From assembly GCF_001941945.1 (NCBI RefSeq), contig NZ_CP015583.1:1539001-1603000 (forward strand): a stretch of DNA of 64,000 nucleotides, given 5' to 3'. A model generated the notes under the pieces. The model made no database searches and was not told the DNA's origin. It saw nothing but the letters and a program-made list of their open reading frames with translations. Made by a program: the position numbers and the translations under genes. Positions 60,586 through 64,000 of the stretch are shown here, piece by piece (position 1 is the stretch's first letter; every line of letters starts with the position of its first letter). Origin of the DNA: Roseomonas gilardii (GTDB lineage: Bacteria; Pseudomonadota; Alphaproteobacteria; Acetobacterales; Acetobacteraceae).

Positions 60586-63500
60586 ATGAGCGAGAAGATG
60601 ATCGAGAGCGGCTCCGCCTTCGCCGCCGCCTATCCGCTGGAGGCCGCGCGCCTGACGCAGGAGGCGCATGTCGATGTCACCGAGCACGACGCCTGCGGCG
60701 TCGGCATGGTCGCCGCCCTGGACGGCGTGGCGCGGCGGGAGGTGGTGCAGGCCGGCATCGACGCGCTGCGCGCCGTCTGGCACCGCGGCGCGGTGGATGC
60801 GGACGGCAAGACCGGCGACGGCGCCGGCATCCATATCGAGATCCCGCAGGACTTCTTCGCCGAGGCGGTAGAGCGCGGCGGCGACCGGCTGCGCCCGGGC
60901 CCCATCGGCGTCGGCATGATCTTCCTGCCCAAGACCGATTTCGGCGCGCAGGAGCGCTGCCGCCAGATCGTCGAGGTCGAGATCCTCAACGCCGGCTACA
61001 ACATCTATGGCTGGCGGCAGGTGCCGATCGACGTCTCCTGCATCGGCGAGAAGGCCAATGCGACGCGCCCCGAGATCGAGCAGATCCTGATCTGGGACCC
61101 GGAGAACCGCGAGCCCGCGCTGATGGAGCGCGACCTCTACGTGATCCGCCGCCGCATCGAGAAGCAGGCCATCGCCGCGCAGGTGCCGGAGCTGTACCTC
61201 TGCTCGCTCTCCTGCCGCTCGCTGATCTACAAGGGCATGTTCCTGGCGGAGAGCCTGACGCAGTTCTATCCGGACCTGCTGGACGAGCGCTTCGTCTCGC
61301 GCTTCGCCATCTTCCACCAGCGCTACTCCACCAACACCTTCCCGACCTGGCGGCTGGCGCAGCCCTTCCGCATGATCGCGCATAACGGCGAGATCAACAC
61401 CGTCCACGGCAACATCAACTGGATGAAGAGCCACGAGACGCGGCTCGCCCATCCGCTGCTCGACCCGTACATGGAGGACATCAAGCCGGTCGTGCAGGCC
61501 GGCGGCTCCGACACGGCGACGCTCGACAACGTCTTCGAGCTGCTGGTCCGGGCCGGGCGCGACGCGCCGATGGTGAAGTCCATGCTGATCCCCGAAAGCG
61601 TCAGCAGCAACGCCACCATGCCGGAGGCGCATCGCGACCTCTTCCTGTACTGCAACGCGGTGATGGAGCCCTGGGACGGGCCGGCCGCGGTCTGCGGCAC
61701 GGACGGGCGCTGGGTGGTGGCCGGGCTGGACCGGAACGGGCTGCGCCCGCTGCGCTACACGGTCACGGCGAACAAGCTGCTCTTCGTCGGCTCGGAGACG
61801 GGCATGGTGAAGATCCCCGACGACCAGGTGATGGCGAAGGGCCGCGTCGGCCCGGGCCAGTGCATCGGCGTCGATCTCGACCATGCGCGCTTCTTCAGCG
61901 ATGCCGAGTTGAAGGACATGCTGGCCGCCCGCAAGCCCTATGGCGACTGGGTCCACCGCACCACGCGCATCGACGGCATCGTGCGCGCCGACCAGCATGA
62001 GCCCGAGGCCCCGCCGGTGGAGGCGCTGCGCCGCCGCCAGCTCTCGGTCGGCTACACGCTGGAGGAGCTGGAGCAGATCCTGCACCCGATGGTGGAGGAT
62101 GCCGCCGAGGCGATCGGCTCCATGGGCGACGACACGCCCGTGGCGGTGCTGTCGCAGCAGTATCGCGGCCTGCACCACTACTTCCGCCAGACCTTCTCGC
62201 AGGTCACCAACCCGCCGATCGACAGCCTGCGCGAGACGCGGGTGATGACGATCAAGACGCGCCTCGGCAACCTGGGCAACATCCTCGACGAGGACCCGAC
62301 CCAGCTCGACATGCTGATGCTGGACAGCCCCGTGCTGTCCAATGCCGAGTTCGACGCGATGCGGGCCTATATGGGCACCAGCGCCACCTCGGTGGACTGC
62401 ACCTTCCCGGCGGCGGAGGGGGAGGCGGGCCTCCGCCATGCCATCGACCGCATCCGGCGGGAGGCGGAGGAGGGCGTGCGCTCCGGCTGCGCCCATGTGA
62501 TCCTGACCGACGAGGCCCAGGGGCCCGAGCGCTGCGTGATCCCGATGATCCTGGCGGTCGGCGCGGTGCACACGCATCTGGTGCGCAACTCGCTGCGGAC
62601 CTTCTGCTCGCTCAACATCCGTTCCGCGGAATGCGTGGACGTGCACAACTTCGCCGTGCTGATCGGCGCCGGCGCCACCACGGTGAACGCCTATCTGGCG
62701 CAGGACAGCATCGCCGACCGGCACCGCCGCGGCCTGCTGGGCGAGATGAGCCTGACGGACTGCGTGGCGCGCTACCGCAAGGCGGTGGACAAGGGCCTGC
62801 TGAAGATCATGTCCAAGATGGGCATCGGCGTGCTCTCCTCCTATCGCGGCGGCATGAACTTCGAGGCCATCGGCCTGTCGCGCTCGCTGGTGGCGGAATT
62901 CTTCCCCGGCATGCAGTCGCGCATCTCGGGCATCGGCCTCTCCGGCATCGCCCGGCGCATCCTGGCCCTGCACAAGACCGCCTGGAACGCCGATGCGGTG
63001 ACGCTGCCGGTGGGCGGCCTCTACAAGCTGCGCCGCCGGGGCGAGGCCCATGCCTTCGACGGCTCCCTGATCCACACGCTGCAGAAGGCGGTGGACACGG
63101 AGAACTACCAGACCTTCAAGCGCTACAGCGAGGCGGTGCGGCGCCTGCCTCCCGTGGCCCTGCGCGACCTGCTGGACTTCCGCACCGAGGTCGCGAAGCC
63201 GATCGCGCTGGAGGAGGTCGAGAGCGTCACCGAGATCCGCAAGCGCCTGCTGGCGCCCGGCATCTCGCTCGGTGCGCTGAGCCTGGAGGCGCATGAGACG
63301 CTCTCCATCGCCATGAACCGCATCGGGGCACGCTCCGACAGCGGGGAGGGCGGCGAGGATGCGTCCCGCGCCCGGCCGCGCGCCAATGGCGACAACGCCT
63401 CCTCGGCGATCAAGCAGGTGGCCTCCGGGCGCTTCGGCGTCACGGCGGAATACCTGAACAACTGCCGCGAGATCGAGATCAAGGTGGCCCAGGGCGCCAA

Positions 63501-64000
63501 GCCCGGCGAGGGCGGGCAGCTTCCGGGCTTCAAGGTGACGGAGCTGATCGGCAAGCTGCGGCATTCCACGCCGGGCGTGACGCTGATCTCCCCGCCGCCG
63601 CACCACGACATCTACTCGATCGAGGATCTGGCGCAGCTCATCTACGACCTGAAGCAGATCAACCCGGACGCCTCGGTCTGCGTGAAGCTGGTGGCGCGCT
63701 CGGGCATCGGCACGATCGCGGCGGGCGTGGCCAAGGCCAAGGCCGATGCGATCCTGGTCTCCGGCCATTCCGGCGGCACCGGCGCCTCGCCGGTCACCTC
63801 GATCAAGTATGCCGGCCTGCCCTGGGAGATGGGGCTGACCGAGACGCACCAGGTGCTCCAGCTCAACCGGCTTCGCCACCGGGTGAAGCTGCGCACCGAT
63901 GGCGGGCTCAAGACCGGGCGCGACGTGGTGATGGCCGCCATGCTGGGCGCCGAGGAATTCGGCATCGGCACGGCGAGCCTCGTGGCCATGGGCTGCATCA
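60586..64000 (+). CDS. gltB: Glutamate synthase (NADPH), large subunit, 3' end outside window
   Basis: About 1138 residues are present; the family is about 1500, so the C-terminal Fe-S and gltB-repeat part lies to the right. The first 36 residues are a propeptide; the catalytic N-terminal cysteine is Cys37 in EHDACGVGMVAAL. The class II amidotransferase domain has FAIFHQRYSTNTFPTW and IAHNGEINTVHGN. The synthase domain includes the region from HNFAVLIGAGATTVNAYLA through NNCREIEIKVAQGAKPGEGG and ILVSGHSGGTGASPVTSIK near the edge. With GltD it makes two glutamates from glutamine and 2-oxoglutarate. Confidence 0.97.
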   Translation, partial: MSEKMIESGSAFAAAYPLEAARLTQEAHVDVTEHDACGVGMVAALDGVARREVVQAGIDALRAVWHRGAVDADGKTGDGAGIHIEIPQDFFAEAVERGGDRLRPGPIGVGMIFLPKTDFGAQERCRQIVEVEILNAGYNIYGWRQVPIDVSCIGEKANATRPEIEQILIWDPENREPALMERDLYVIRRRIEKQAIAAQVPELYLCSLSCRSLIYKGMFLAESLTQFYPDLLDERFVSRFAIFHQRYSTNTFPTWRLAQPFRMIAHNGEINTVHGNINWMKSHETRLAHPLLDPYMEDIKPVVQAGGSDTATLDNVFELLVRAGRDAPMVKSMLIPESVSSNATMPEAHRDLFLYCNAVMEPWDGPAAVCGTDGRWVVAGLDRNGLRPLRYTVTANKLLFVGSETGMVKIPDDQVMAKGRVGPGQCIGVDLDHARFFSDAELKDMLAARKPYGDWVHRTTRIDGIVRADQHEPEAPPVEALRRRQLSVGYTLEELEQILHPMVEDAAEAIGSMGDDTPVAVLSQQYRGLHHYFRQTFSQVTNPPIDSLRETRVMTIKTRLGNLGNILDEDPTQLDMLMLDSPVLSNAEFDAMRAYMGTSATSVDCTFPAAEGEAGLRHAIDRIRREAEEGVRSGCAHVILTDEAQGPERCVIPMILAVGAVHTHLVRNSLRTFCSLNIRSAECVDVHNFAVLIGAGATTVNAYLAQDSIADRHRRGLLGEMSLTDCVARYRKAVDKGLLKIMSKMGIGVLSSYRGGMNFEAIGLSRSLVAEFFPGMQSRISGIGLSGIARRILALHKTAWNADAVTLPVGGLYKLRRRGEAHAFDGSLIHTLQKAVDTENYQTFKRYSEAVRRLPPVALRDLLDFRTEVAKPIALEEVESVTEIRKRLLAPGISLGALSLEAHETLSIAMNRIGARSDSGEGGEDASRARPRANGDNASSAIKQVASGRFGVTAEYLNNCREIEIKVAQGAKPGEGGQLPGFKVTELIGKLRHSTPGVTLISPPPHHDIYSIEDLAQLIYDLKQINPDASVCVKLVARSGIGTIAAGVAKAKADAILVSGHSGGTGASPVTSIKYAGLPWEMGLTETHQVLQLNRLRHRVKLRTDGGLKTGRDVVMAAMLGAEEFGIGTASLVAMGCI

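Noticed and set aside
60076-63879. A 1267-codon open frame antisense to gltB
   Set aside because: It lies entirely opposite gltB/gltD and has the His/Arg/Gly/Ala composition expected from reverse reading of GC-rich codons. No start signal or family motif.

Overview
The window reads as a continuous stretch of the chromosome of a high-GC, aerobic alphaproteobacterium. The gene set and gene orders (rnpA-yidD-yidC-engB-argB; kdsD-lptC-lptA-lptB-rpoN-hpf; hom-glpX-recJ; hsp20-DUF1150; NDUFA9-like epimerase next to gltDB; the aerobic CobO/CobQ/CobD/CobC cobalamin set; class I PHA synthase) suggest Rhodospirillales, probably Acetobacteraceae of the Roseomonas type. That placement is an inference from content. 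No 16S or other diagnostic marker is present. Almost the whole window is coding. I see no insertion sequence, prophage, integrase, CRISPR array or known defence locus.

Layout. 1-4942: end of a cobalamin cluster (cobO fragment, cobQ, then divergent cobD and cobC) that also holds a Tat-exported transglutaminase-like protein. 4959-8161: leftward genes for a small lipoprotein, an M20 amidohydrolase, an atypical SDR and an extensin-like protein. 8326-12174: rplM-rpsI with a clear terminator, then argC, a gamma-carbonic-anhydrase-like protein and two related lipoproteins. 12226-14845: phaC, divergent from a proline-rich lipoprotein. 15009-20360: alaC-type aminotransferase, hom, glpX, recJ. 20485-23296: MDR oxidoreductase, wrbA, 2-hydroxyacid dehydrogenase. 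23776-28597: tkt, gap, an orphan AbrB-type regulator and pgk, all leftward. 28752-33247: VIT-type iron transporter, class II aldolase, MgtC-like protein, VOC protein, rlmI-like methyltransferase and DUF3293. 33257-37124: GNAT, patatin, bdhA and an unusual flavoprotein. 37451-42215: rpmH, rnpA, yidD, yidC, engB, a small exported ORF and argB. 42253-47760: hydrolase, dapD, dapE, a membrane protein and a TPR-containing protein. 47780-50022: truA, fmt and def. 50227-57420: hsp20-DUF1150, then hpf, rpoN, lptB, lptA, lptC, kdsD and an RNase D-like gene. 57582-57820: two identical tRNA-Leu(CAG) genes. 57987-64000: epimerase, gltD and gltB, the last cut by the window edge.

How the genes fit together. 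Arginine (argC, argB), lysine (dapD, dapE), threonine/methionine (hom), alanine (alaC-like) and glutamate (gltBD) synthesis are spread through the window. Central carbon flow is served by tkt-gap-pgk and glpX. Polyhydroxybutyrate metabolism is represented by phaC and by bdhA, which is translationally overlapped with a patatin-like hydrolase. The envelope is represented by kdsD and the lptC-A-B chain, by YidC/YidD, and by several lipoproteins.

Most of this is housekeeping sequence, and I found no convincing undescribed multi-gene system. The items most worth a second look are small: a disulfide-reductase-family flavoprotein lacking its redox cysteines and other signature residues; a Fur-like box and a 15-bp palindrome in front of gltD; a 20-bp palindrome with direct repeats in front of rplM; a structured leader in front of rpmH; a 21-codon leader ORF overlapping a TPR-protein gene; an orphan AbrB-type regulator inside the glycolytic/Calvin cluster; and a perfect 3 x 23-bp tandem repeat.
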